NCBI GenBank assembly: GCA_029931535.1
Contig: JAQPZY010001037.1
Location: 372,001 to 436,000, forward strand
Length of the DNA: 64,000 bases
Source of the DNA: Margaritifera margaritifera
Taxonomy: Eukaryota; Mollusca; Bivalvia; Unionida; Margaritiferidae
Direction of reading: 5' to 3'
Part shown: positions 53,581-64,000 of the stretch, in pieces
How positions within the stretch are numbered: position 1 is the stretch's first letter
Layout: each line of letters opens with the position of its first letter
Made by a program: the position numbers and the translations under genes
The notes under the pieces: model-generated
What the model saw: only the letters and a program-made list of their open reading frames with translations
The model's database searches: none
What the model was told of the DNA's origin: nothing

Positions 53581-54470
53581 GGTCGACATAACGCAGATTT
53601 TCCCATTGACCATTAGGTTCAGTAACATAAAAACAAAGTGGCCCTGTAGAATATCAATTGGCACTCCCAATCAAATAAAAACAATCTTATTAATGTCTTA
53701 AATTGCGGTATTCTGAAAACATGTGTGAACATAGTAATAAATCGAACTTTAAAAAGAAAACACTTTCTTATTGTTGAGAGTACTTATTTAAAAAATTCTA
53801 CTACTTTTCATGGCAAACACTATTCTCATTCTTATAGTTGTTACATCTTGTAACAAAAGTTCAATTTGTACTCGTGAATGCAGCATGGTTTGCACGTCAA
53901 AGCTATTTCACTGTGTACCAACCTGCTAAACTCCTCTCATTTCGGCAATAATCACGCTTTCTTCTCTCTCATACATCCTTTCCTGCTGTAGGTTTTCTTC
54001 TTCTGTTTTTTTTTTCTTCCCCGGCGGTGGCTTATAATTCACCAGAAATCTTTCCATGGTTAGGGAACAGTTGGTGGTTAGAGATTTAAGGCCACCGCCA
54101 TTTTGCTTCATGATCCGACGCATACATGCATCACACATTTGAATTAGTTAAAAATGTGTTGGCAGATATAGTCTTGTACACATGCTCTTTACACTACCAT
54201 TGCTAATTTAGTGCAATAGAACATACAACCAGACTATATAAGATCCGATGATATTTACATTTAGATATTTCGCAAGATATTGGAACGTACTTGGCATTAG
54301 AAAATGTTTGTCAGATGAAACTTCATGATTAAATAGAATTTATTTAATAACGACTTCGGAAAATTTAACTGGCACCGCTGGCCTGCGGCTGTCAGTATTA
54401 ACTGGCCATCCTCAAAACCCACAGGCTATGGGCCGGCGGTCCAGAGGATAAATCGACCCCTGTATTTATA
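53581..54470. other. Copy-B-specific insertion (about 890 bp)
   Basis: Copy A reads straight through at about 38758-38775 (acctatttaaacaactgca). In B the two halves are apart, with tattt at both edges (53572 and 54463), suggesting a target-site duplication. The interior has a GC-rich block near 54370-54450 (ctggcctgcggctg, gggccggcggtcc). No ORF or terminal repeat was recognised. Confidence 0.6.
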
Positions 54471-56335
54471 CAATTGCAGATGTAACAAAATGTGCCTTAC
54501 TAAATGGTTTACTTTTTAGACTCCAGTTTTGTACCAAATATATTAAGTGAAAAACGTCATCACCCTGCATACATCACGTGCCGTTAACACACAGCGTAGC
54601 CCAAGTGATATAAGTGTTATTAATGCACCTATGGGGATACTGAGACCATAGATTGAATTCTAACTACTGGTTGTACTCAGATAACATTATTGTAATTGCT
54701 AATAGGCAAAACTATTTAAGAAACTACCACTGGAACTAGAACAAACAATACATTTTTTGTTGGTTTATAAAACTTAGTCAAAAATTTACTAAGTCCAAAA
54801 TATTCACATGCACTTTTGAATTGACCCCTTAAGAATATAATTGTTACATTGATGTTATAGCAGTGACTACTAGTCAGGATGTTCTGAATACATGGCCACT
54901 ATGTTGAGAAGGCTTCAGTACATGTGCTCTCCTGTACATTTATATGGTTTGTTTCAAAACAATTTTACATTTGTCGGGGTTGTTTTAAAATAAATAAAGT
55001 CTTTTCGACTGTGGACATTTTTTTGTGATGTTTAGATATTAGCAAAAATTAAATAACTTGTTCTTGTGGGAACATATTAAATATTTTATATGCTAGAAAT
55101 TGTCATAATGGAGTCTGGTAATGCCCGCAGTTAGAATTCATTAGAAATAAATTGCAGATTACATTTATGGATTATTTTATTTAACGATTTCCTTAGGGTA
55201 AAAAAGAGAGAAAAAACTTTCAAGTAGTAAGTGAGAATTGTGAGAATTGTCTCCCTCTCCACCATTCTTGCTTCTTTGCTGTCAAGCCTGATCTTTTATC
55301 AGAAGTGGTTCTTCACACAGGTTAAAGGCATATTTGCTTTTAAGGCATATTTGCTTTTATCTCTGTAATTCATCAATTTGTGTATACAATGTTGTCAAAA
55401 AATATTTTGGTGAAGATTTTACCAAATAGATGCAGCGAATACTTTTAAGGATTGGATAAGCGTGACTGCTTCTCTGTTTATCGGGGTGTATATCCATTTG
55501 AACTGGAATGGTAAATTGAACAAAAGAATCGTCTATAAGCATGACCAGGCGATATCAATATAACAAGTTCGTTTAAAACAAACGCATGCATTCCGTTCCT
55601 TCCAGTTTCTGTCCAAATGGTACAGGAATTAATTCTTCCGTGTTTAAAATCAACTAATTTTCAACTGTATGATGTCCCTTAAATCACAAGTATATATGAA
55701 GCAACTCTCATCATTACACCACAACACGATCCGTGTGAGGTATTTCTGATTATATGTTTCTTGACCATATAATGAAACCTTATATATTTTACATCGTCAT
55801 CGTCCCTTTGGAACTAGGCTTTTCTCAAAGCGACATCGCATAAAACAAGATCAGTTTTCAATTTCATTTTCAGCCAGTAAAACTAATACGTAGACATGAC
55901 AAAACAAGCCAGGTAAAAATAAAATGAAAGGAAGAAACTGAAATAACAACTTTAAATAAAGCGAGCTGAAAGAGAAACACCTTTACAAATGAACTGCTTA
56001 TACTAATATTCCGATTGGCTCATTTTCTGAAAACGAAACTTATCTTTCCAACTCAGTCTAAAACAGAAATGGCAAACTACTCATTTTGTTGCAGAGAAGA
56101 GATGTCGTTGTTGGGTGTTACAACATTTCTAAAAAGCTCATAATATTATATAATGGTTATTACAAACAGTAACAAAAGGGTACAATTAACATATTGAGCA
56201 TCATGTCAGATGTGAAGGTGGAAGGATGATAGATTTTCGCGCCATTCTTGTAACATGTATTTTCCATGTTAAACAAGTACCATGAATGGAGAGATCATAT
56301 CCTTGCGAACCTTTAAATATTGAGAAAAAACCGAA
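54471..56335. other. Non-coding part of copy B
   Basis: It matches copy A in pieces (54465-54660 with 38770-38945; 55520-55770 with 39180-39440; 55800-56140 with 40235-40620). 54700-55500 has no clear partner. Broken text of the conserved 78-codon frame lies at 55925-56150. Confidence 0.6.
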
Positions 56336-56338
56336 CAA

Positions 56339-57450
56339 ATGGATGCAACACTAGGTCAAACAATTAGATGTGATTTAAACCTGAACAATAGCCTTATCTC
56401 CAATTTATGTGACTCTTGCGAATTAATTGATGCAGGAAATAAAAGATTTGTATCGAAGGAAGTTGATAACCAAATACTAAACACGTTTAGTGAGAACAAT
56501 GTAAAATACAGCAAGACGTGAAAAGAACAAATGTACAATAAAGTAAATGATATTTAACAGAATGGCAACGAAAGAGCTAGCAAACTCCCACAACTACGGA
56601 AAAAGCTTGACGAGAACATAAAACAGATTTATGAAGCTCAAGATTTCTTCAAACAGAGATTCAATACTTTATCCACTGCTATTCAAGCTCTACAGTCAGT
56701 AAAAGAAACAGCAGATGATTTATCTATCGTTAGAAAATATATACAACCGATCAAACAGAGGATAAACAATGAGACAGATACGCTGGAGAGTGACATGGAG
56801 GACGTAAAAACATCTCAGGAAAATCATGTCACTTTAAAATCTCAACTTATACAGTTACAGCGAGATTTGAATAACAACGTCAAATAGAACGATCAAAAGA
56901 TTAAAAGCTGATGAATGATTTCAACACAAAAATTACTAGTCTGAAGAAACAAAATACCATCTAACAGTATTACATTTTAGCATGTGAAGAGAAGCAGTGA
57001 TTAAACAGAAAAGGCCAAAAATATAGAGGCTGTCAATAACTGGATAAATATGAATGAAAACACAATTAGATCCATTAAAACAACACACGATATAGTCATT
57101 ACAGATTTAAGTGATAAAATCAAGACAATAAAAGTTGCTACAGTCAAACTCTTTTTCAACAAATTGCACATGGAGGTTGAACAGTCTAAAACAGATACAA
57201 AAGAGTACGTTTATGGAAAAGTGGTCAATACTATCGGTGTGGTGCAAGGTAAACAGATAGGAGACTACAACGAATGAGAAAATATTTAAATGATCTAGAA
57301 CAAAAGTTTACACAGATAAAGATGCATTAAAAAATGAAATAAACGAAACGACTCGTATTATAATTGGTAGCATCGATATAGTTAACAGTGATATCAATGA
57401 ACACATTAAAAAATTAATTGAACATAAATATGAGAATAAAGAATATTGTA
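56339..57450 (+). pseudogene. Decayed coiled-coil protein with fibre-like N-terminus, copy B
   Basis: A single plus-strand frame can be followed from ATG 56339 to about 56910, broken by three stops (TGA 56519, TAA near 56555, TAG near 56885). A one-base frameshift follows, and coding text resumes in another frame (57050-57277, NTIRSIKTTHDIV...) and beyond. Residues 11-38 read CDLNLNN..LISNL, then DAGNKRFV, the pattern of phage tail-fibre-like repeats. About 80-180 is a strong heptad coiled coil (LRKKLDENIKQIYEA, LKSQLIQLQRDLNNN). Where copy B has TGA, copy A has TGG, so the lesions are independent. Host, viral or transposon origin is unproven. A virus-like structural protein is the favoured guess. 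Confidence 0.65.
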
Positions 57451-57529
57451 TTGGGTTTTAGAATGCTAGAATTAATACAAAATCTAGAAATACAAACAGG
57501 AGTTTAAAGAAAAACGAAACATATGCTTG

Positions 57530-58774
57530 GATGTATATTGCTTTACAATTTTCGCGTTGTATCAAGTGATGATATCCTGATAGCATCACATTAATTTGGT
57601 ATCCATATACAATAATTTTAATCTGTAAAGGAGATGATGAATTTTAAGATATACAATGTTTAATGATATCTTTAAAACTCCAACTACAACACATACATTG
57701 GCTAACTGTTATGGTTTTGACAATGCTCTCACTTTTGCTGAATACAAGTTACATATAACAAATGGATTAGGTGATGATATCATTTAAATCAAGAAATCTG
57801 TTTTATATACAATCGTTGTCCACTTGCAAACTGAACACGCAATGACAAGATATTTGGACTTTACATTTAATTAGAGGCAAATAAATAAATAAATATATAA
57901 AAACTAACAACATTTTGCTTACTCATTAGGCGTTAAACAACAATATGTGCCTACATTTTACACCGTAAAAGATATAGGTGCACACACTCTGGAAGGTAAC
58001 AATGTTTTAATCTTTAGCTTGAACATGAAAAGAAACCTTTTCAGTCAGAATGTAAACAAAAACCCACTGACAACAGTATTAAAATTTGCTACTCTTAAAT
58101 ACAACTAATGGCTAGAGCAGCAGTTATGTCTGGAGGAGCAACAGCTAACGGTATAGCGTCACAGAAAGCAACTATATGATGCGAACGGGACACGACATAC
58201 TGACATAAAACAGTATTGGAGAAAACAAAACTAAGAAACCTAACTTTTTGAATGAAAGATTGAAAGATCAAGGTTTTAATGACTCAGTATAAAAAACTGG
58301 TTGATGATTTTTCTCTGTATAAATCGACTCATAGCGATGATGACTCAGTATATACAAAAGTTGGTTGATAATTTTTCTCTGTATGAATCAACTGAGAGTT
58401 ATGATGACACAGTATATAAAACAGCTGATTGATCATTTTTTATGCACGAATCAACTCATAGCGATGATGACTCAGTATATAAACAAACTGGTTGATGATT
58501 TTTCTCTGCATGCGTCAACTTATAGTGGTGATGACTTAGTATATTAACAAGCTGGTTGATAATTTTTCTCTGTATGAATCAACTCATAGTGATGATGACT
58601 CAGTATATAAATAAGCTGGCTGATAATTTTTCTCTGTATGCATCGACTCTTAGTGATGATGATAGACATAATTTAAACGATAAGTCCAAACTGGAAAAAC
58701 AAAGACAACCTAAAATGAATGAGTGTTACCAACTTTTGATCAACAAGCTAAATACATATTCATTGTATTTGTGA
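57530..58774 (+). pseudogene. Downstream remnants of the same coding block, copy B
   Basis: Protein-like segments match copy A: YPYTIILI near 57610, TFAEYKLHITNGLGDDII at about 57730-57783, PTFYTVKDIGAHTLEG-like at about 57952-57995, a short RAAVM segment at about 58115, and the tail SLYASTLSDDDRHNLNDKSK...KMNECYQLLINKLN to 58774. The KLVDDFSLY.ST region is amplified into the tandem array at 58282-58665. No family recognised. Confidence 0.55.
58282..58665 (+). repeat. 62-64-bp tandem repeat, 6 copies, copy B only
   Basis: Units share gttgat.atttttctctgtatg.atc.actcatag and gatgatgactcagtatata. Copy A has just one unit at about 43933-43995. Several units keep the protein text LVDDFSLY, so the array arose from a coding segment. 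Confidence 0.95.
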
Positions 58775-58799
58775 AAGGTGGCACGATGATACATTTTAA

Positions 58800-59160
58800 A
58801 ATCGCGCTAAACATCATAAGAACATTTTAATTGACAATGATAGTTTCAAAATTTGAAATTTGTGTTCTGATAACTTTTCTCGTGAATTTATTCTTGCCAT
58901 GTTAGTTTTATAACGTCAATCTGGAGAACGCTTTCATTCGATCGTAATGGTAACTTCCATCTTTGTAGTTATTAGGAACACTACAATCGAATATGATCGA
59001 CATGTCAACTTGTCTTACTTTCTCAGTCTCAGTTACTCTGTGGAGTTTGACGTAATTTCTTTCTTTACCTATAGTTGCTGTTTCTTCTCTGGAATACCAC
59101 TCTCTGACTGTCATTTCCAATATTGACTGATATATCAAATTCATTTTCAAATTTTATTAT
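58800..59160 (-). pseudogene. Convergent minus-strand coding remnant, copy B
   Basis: An open frame at 59150-58908 (MKMNLIYQSILEMTVREWYSREE...), followed by broken text equivalent to the copy A frame 44288-44061 (HGKN.. in place of MARIN...). Different parts stay open in the two copies. No family recognised. Confidence 0.5.
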
Positions 59161-59370
59161 GTCTTCAATTTTCACCTGGCATCTGACACACCAATGACTG
59201 TATCTATCAAAGTGTATTTTGATGGTCTATCTTCATCATCACTTTATCTTTGACATTGACTACTTCTAATACGTATTAAAGGAGCTTTCAATTTGTGTAT
59301 ATACTTGCTTTGGAATCAGTAAATCAAGTATCGAAGTCTTCATCTTTGATTTATTTTACTAGCGATATTT

Positions 59371-59372
<2 letters not shown>

Positions 59373-59444
<72 letters not shown>
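59373..59444. repeat. (AT)n microsatellite
   Basis: About 72 bp of AT flanked by the palindromic-looking gatatttcaa and atttcaatgatatt. Confidence 0.98.
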
Positions 59445-59446
<2 letters not shown>

Positions 59447-60034
59447 CAATGATATTCATTTTGTTTTTGTTTAAAACATTGCGAATTATTTTGTATTGTC
59501 ATCATGCTTTGCATGGACTGCGTCATCATGCTTTGGATGCAATGTACCATCATTCTTTGCCGTTCATTTTGTTACAACTGACCCAGAACTTGGATAATAC
59601 ATTGGTGTATCTTTGAAACAACACTATGATATAGGAAGTCGCTTGCATTTTTGTTTTCACTCAGTAGTATGGAAGCGGTCCAGCTTTGAAATATCAATAT
59701 GGTATAGCTTTGAAATAACACTATAGTCTACGTTTTGAAATAGCACTGTAATCTATCTTTAAAACAACACTCGGATCCAGAAAATCGAGGGTATTTAAAT
59801 TTTCACGCAGTTGTACAGCAGTGGTCCAGCGATGTTCGCGTACCCTTACATGAGATAGTTATACAGAGTAGATAGTATATGCTGAATCTGGAATTTGATT
59901 TGACCTGAGGTCATTTTGTTATTTTGTTTGTAAGTAGCCCACACTACAAAGGTCTTATTATTTTAAAACTTACAAGTGGTCCAGACTGTATTTTGCTGTT
60001 ATTATTTTGTTTTTGTTTTATGTTTAAACAATCT
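59445..60034. other. Spacer with degenerate short repeats
   Basis: Loose repeats of tttgaaa.a.cacta occur at 59610-59770, and catcatgctttg occurs twice near 59500-59535. No gene. Confidence 0.5.
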
Positions 60035-60640
60035 AGTATTCAATTGTTCTACCGAATACACACTTAAATGTTTAATTATCAAAGTATTCTAGTACACAGT
60101 GATATGATGCAGGTCTACCCCAGTCAAAATGTGCAATTTTTAAAAAGTTTGCACTTTGTAATTTGTTTCTCCATATCGTTTGCTATTTTGCAGGACGATA
60201 ATTATAGAGGTTTACCAACTCAATTTATTGTAGTACGATTTCAAACTATTCTTGAGTCTGACTGCGCTAGTATTTTGATTTTTAGTGCTCTAATATTCTT
60301 ATACGAGCGTGTTAGTTTGAAACTATCAATCATGCTATGGCAATTTTAATTTTGATTTTTGGTGTCCGAGTAATCTTATACGAGGTGTACTAGTGATTTG
60401 AAATTCTTTTTATGTCTGATTGCGCCAGTATATTTCAATTTTTACATTTGGTTGCTACTGCATCCCTATACGATTATGTCAGAGTGAAAATAGCATACTG
60501 CGCTAGTAATTATTAAGGCTGATTTTTTTGGCGTTCTTGTATTTCTATATGAGATGGTGATACACAATAAGATGAACTTGTGGTAGCACGCCTTCAAACT
60601 ATTGCCGATTCTGACTGCGTTAGCAGTATTTATCGTTTAT
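60035..60640 (+). repeat. Dispersed repeat R1, third copy
   Basis: Matches 15750-16400 in the same orientation. Confidence 0.9.
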
Positions 60641-60644
60641 TTGC

Positions 60645-60740
60645 AATGGTTGCCCCGGGTGGCCGAGTGGAGCCCACCCCTTTTGCCATTGAGGCAGCAT
60701 TCAGGATCTGAAACCTTCATTGTCATTTATTCATACTTTT
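60645..60740 (+). repeat. Truncated tRNA-like head joined to 112-bp-family sequence
   Basis: gggtggccgagtggagccc (60657-60675) looks like a cut-down A-box region. It runs directly into cattgaggcagcattcagga, which is the core of the 112-bp array units at 61593. Confidence 0.55.
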
Positions 60741-60819
60741 ATGTATATAGCATCTATAATGAGTGCCTAAACTTGTGGTCTATGACTGTACATTAAAATA
60801 CGGTCAAATAGTGAGTCTC

Positions 60820-61575
60820 ACTTTAAGTTTGGTTAAGATGTCAACAAGGTATTTACTGACCTTTGAGTTCAAGGTCAGAGTTGTTGATAATTATTCACAA
60901 CTATAAACAACAATATTGTGGATTTTCCAGTCGAATGACGCATTTTGTATTGCATTGTAGGTTATTAGATGGCACACGTCCTGTTGTGAAATAGGCCATT
61001 TGCAAAGAGTATATAAGAACTTGATGAACGCATTATAGTCATTCCAATTTTAAATCCTGTGTTTTTTATGATCTGTCTGTTTGGAATCATCAGACTGTTT
61101 GGAATCATTTTATGATTAGAGTTTTAGTTGTACTGTAATGCTGTAATGCTGTAGACATAATTCGAAAGGAATTATTTATTTGAATATTCATTGGAATTAC
61201 CATAAAGTGCTCATTAACATTTGGATTTAAATATATGACTTTTGGATATTTGCAGAACATTCTCAAAAATATTGTGGATTGTATCGTTGTGGTACATCAT
61301 GGCATTCAACACTGTTGTTCTGATACATTATGCCATTCAAGAATATCGTTGTGGTACATCAGGACATTCAAGACTATTCAGTCATTCGGACATTCATTCA
61401 TTTGGAACATTTTATAATTTAAGAATTGTGTTTAGGACATTTAGGATTATTTGGATTTTAATTCACAAATTGTAAGTGTCTTTTGAATTTTCATTTTAAT
61501 TGAAGAGAAATAAATTGTTTGTTGATTTTACATACATTGTTGGTTTCACTTTCTTTCTGTTACATTATTTTAAGA
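60820..61575 (+). mobile_element. Dispersed repeat R4, plus-strand copy, LTR-like
   Basis: Matches the reverse complement of 40870-41560. It has a TATA-like gtatataag at about 61010, internal short repeats of the catt/gtggtacatca type at 61285-61385, and gaaataaa (about 61506) followed by ggtttcactttctttctgtt at the 3' end. No ORF. Confidence 0.8.
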
Positions 61576-61592
61576 TCTAGAGTCGTCACAAT

Positions 61593-62035
61593 ACTCCCAA
61601 CTGAAACATCATACCAAATGTAGGAAAATTTGACCCTCGAGCCCTACCCCTCCTGACAATTAAGCTGCATTCAGGATCTGCAATCTTCATTGTCATCTAC
61701 TCATACTCCCACTTGAAACATCATACCAAATATAGGAAAATTTAACCCTCGAGCCCCACCCCTCCTGCCTTTGAGGCTGCGTCCGGGATCTGAAATCTTC
61801 ATGGTCATCTACTCGAACTCCCATTTGAAACATCACATACCAAATATAGGAAATTTTAACCCTTGCGCCCCACCCCTCCTCCCATTGAGGCTGCATCCAG
61901 GATTTGAAATCTTCTTTGTCATCTACTTATACTTCGTTTGAAACATCATATACCAAATATAGAAAAATTTAACCCTGGAACCCCTCCCACCACCCGCCAT
62001 TGAGGCTGCATCCATCTTCATTGTCATCAGCTCTA
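61593..62035 (+). repeat. 112-bp tandem repeat, 4 copies
   Basis: Units start at 61593, 61705, 61817 and about 61931. Each has gaaacatca.accaaat, a C-rich acccctcct block, ttgaggctgcatccagg and cttcattgtcatctac. Single related units occur at 60670 and 28365. Confidence 0.95.
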
Positions 62036-62154
62036 GGAAGGAAAATGTCAAGTCATGTACGCAAGAAACAATTGCCCTTGAATCTTTTCCTAGACCCTAG
62101 GGACAGGTCCCTGTGTTATAACTTAGGAAAAGTTCACACCTGTGCCCTGTAAAA

Positions 62155-62310
62155 ATACAAAGGAGTTTATAATCAAAATACTATTGCATGGTGCATTAAA
62201 ATTAGTGTATTTCTTTCTCTATTTATTATATTTTCACGAAATAAACTGCACCATATTCGAGAAAGATTGCTCTTTTCGACGTATAAAAATTGACCCTTGT
62301 ATTAATATTT
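62155..62310 (+). repeat. Left-flank block of copy C
   Basis: Matches 45645-45800. Confidence 0.8.
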
Positions 62311-62399
62311 GTCTGTGCTTTTTCCACGTACATTACATTTGTCTTACATACAAAACATCTTTTATCTTTACACTTTTGACCTATTTACTTTACTGATTC

Positions 62400-62449
<50 letters not shown>
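62400..62449. repeat. (AAT)n microsatellite
   Basis: About 50 bp. It corresponds to the tracts at 34246 (A) and 47262 (B). Confidence 0.97.
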
Positions 62450-63417
62450 GAATGAAAATGATAATGCGAAAAGTCTTATTCACTATTTAACTCAGCAGCA
62501 GCAGCGTACAAGAAAATTAAAAGAAGCAGAAAAACAAAATGAAAAACTCAGAACAACGACAGCAACATAAAATGAATGTGCGAATGAACAAACGAATAAT
62601 TGTATGTACAAGAAAAAAAAATAGAAGATCTACTAAATATAAGAATACACAAATAAACGAGAATAAACAAGAAGATATGTAGATGAGCACTACAATGGTA
62701 AGATTGTAAAATAAAATAGAAAACGTTTTGGATTTTATTGACAATGGGATTCTTATTTTTTGCATGTGGACATTTCAACTGGATCAAGGAGAGAAAGTTA
62801 CAGGAAACAAGTTACGTTAACACAATACACTTTCAACATAGCTGACAAGCCGCTAATGTACTCTAATTTGAGGAGTTGAGGAAATATAACAAGTCTTTAT
62901 TTATTTAATCTGCCACATCTGGTGTTTATTTTACTATGGTGTCTTTTCTTTGTACACATTAATTTATAATCACGGCATCATAATTGACATACTTAATAGT
63001 TTTCGTGGTTTAAGCAGAGATGTGCTATACATATATGAATCACTACCATTTCGTCTACTCCCAATTTATCTATGCCCATGGTGTATACGACCAACTTGTC
63101 CAGTTACAACTCGTCTTCCGTGCCAATTCATCTACTCCCAACTTGTCTACTGTGTCAGTTTGCATATTCCAAATCACGTATATTCTGTACTATTTCTATA
63201 AAATACACCGTTTAATTAATTTTTTGTACAAAATTTATGACGATTTTAAAACATTTTTGTTGTTTATATGCACTGGTCTGATTTTCCTGTTCCATATTTA
63301 ATTAATGCATGCATTTAAAATAAGCATCTTTAATAATAAAATCACATTTTAAAACAGCAAAATTGTCGTGCCTCTCAGTTTACAAACATATAACCAATCC
63401 AGTCGGCTAAATACGCA

Positions 63418-63421
63418 TCTC

Positions 63422-63479
<58 letters not shown>
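63418..63479. repeat. (CT)n microsatellite, expanded in copy C
   Basis: About 60 bp of CT. The matching place in copy B (48353-48363) has only about five CT units before the shared aaaggtagcca. Confidence 0.97.
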
Positions 63480-63481
<2 letters not shown>

Positions 63482-64000
63482 AAAAGGTAGCCACATATCG
63501 TACATGGTCCTCTGTCCATCACTGTCCATCATTATCGAAGTGAAGTATACGAGATGGAAGTAGTCCAGTTGGGAGGTGACGAATTCGAGATTGAAAACAC
63601 CGATATATCTCTAGTTAAAGATGCCTTCGGTAAATTCAAACTTTGTTAATACGTGATAAATAGACGATGTATATTTGTTATTAACATTTTTACATAAAAT
63701 AAAAAAATTACTGTATAAAAAATAACCTTTGGAAGTTGCCGAATTGAATTATTCGTTACTAAAGAATTCCCAATGACCTGCGGATCAGTTGATATGTTTT
63801 CCCCCACAATGAAACCTGACAATTTCTCGCAGGATTTATCGTTCTTAGAAGAACCTGGGCATGTCCACATACATTGTGATAAAGGTCTACTACTACTACC
63901 GCTACTACTATTATTAATACTACTAGAATCACTCAGACTACAACACTAAAATATTATCCTGCTGGATTGTGTGTTGGTATGACGACGACGACGATGATTA

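Larger units (their letters stand above)
46975..59165 (+). repeat. Segmental duplication copy B (about 12.2 kb)
   Basis: Direct-orientation paralogue of copy A (see 33960-44570). It retains a block at about 47290-48490 that copy A lacks but copy C (62450-63595) has. It also has its own insertions at 49097, 52710 and 53581. Confidence 0.92.
62335..64000 (+). repeat. Segmental duplication copy C (start; continues past the window)
   Basis: It starts with gtcttacatacaaaac and follows copy B closely (47205-48790), including the aaagtcttattcactat, ctgccacat.tggtgtttatttta and aaagatgccttcggtaa stretches. It ends at cactaaaatat.atcctgctgga, equivalent to copy A 34520-34550. A third TRIM gene on the minus strand would be expected about 2 kb beyond the window. 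Confidence 0.9.

Overview
The window is animal genomic DNA, most likely from a mollusc or another lophotrochozoan. It is AT-rich and crowded with microsatellites. Host genes are few, either intron-rich or intronless, and the retroelement remnants (non-LTR reverse transcriptases, a tRNA-derived SINE, a hAT-type MITE) resemble those common in lophotrochozoans. The species call is an inference from style; no sequence comparison was run.

Three genes are supported. (1) A nicotinic-type Cys-loop ligand-gated channel subunit on the plus strand, five exons from 16877 to 22563, whose N-terminal exons were not found. (2) An intronless TRIM-like RING/B-box protein with a beta-propeller-like C-terminus, minus strand, 35806-37212. 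(3) Its longer paralogue, minus strand, 50287-52365. The shorter TRIM differs from the longer by an in-frame loss of B-box 2 and the whole coiled coil.

Layout. 1-16.8 kb: LINE remnants in both orientations, several small tandem repeats, and a dispersed repeat present as an inverted pair around a hairpin. 16.9-22.6 kb: the channel gene. 23.5-33.8 kb: two decayed LINEs (one containing an in-frame 57-bp array, a 20-unit minisatellite and a TA tract), then a broken parvovirus-NS1-like superfamily 3 helicase, an endogenous viral relic. 34.0-44.6 kb (copy A) and 46.9-59.2 kb (copy B): a direct segmental duplication, with a third copy (C) starting near 62.3 kb and running off the window. Each full unit carries one TRIM gene on the minus strand, then the remains of an unrecognised plus-strand coding block, then a convergent minus-strand remnant. 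The plus-strand block begins with a motif resembling phage or virus tail-fibre repeats and continues as coiled coil. Disabling mutations in the block are mostly copy-specific, suggesting that it was more intact when the unit duplicated.

Copies A and B act as a natural before/after experiment. They reveal a hAT MITE insertion with an 8-bp target-site duplication, minisatellite expansion from a single unit, large indels, and the TRIM domain loss. The genes do not form an obvious common pathway. The recurring theme is TRIM-family (often antiviral or innate immune) genes duplicating together with virus-like debris, with a parvovirus-like relic beside the array; any functional link is speculative.
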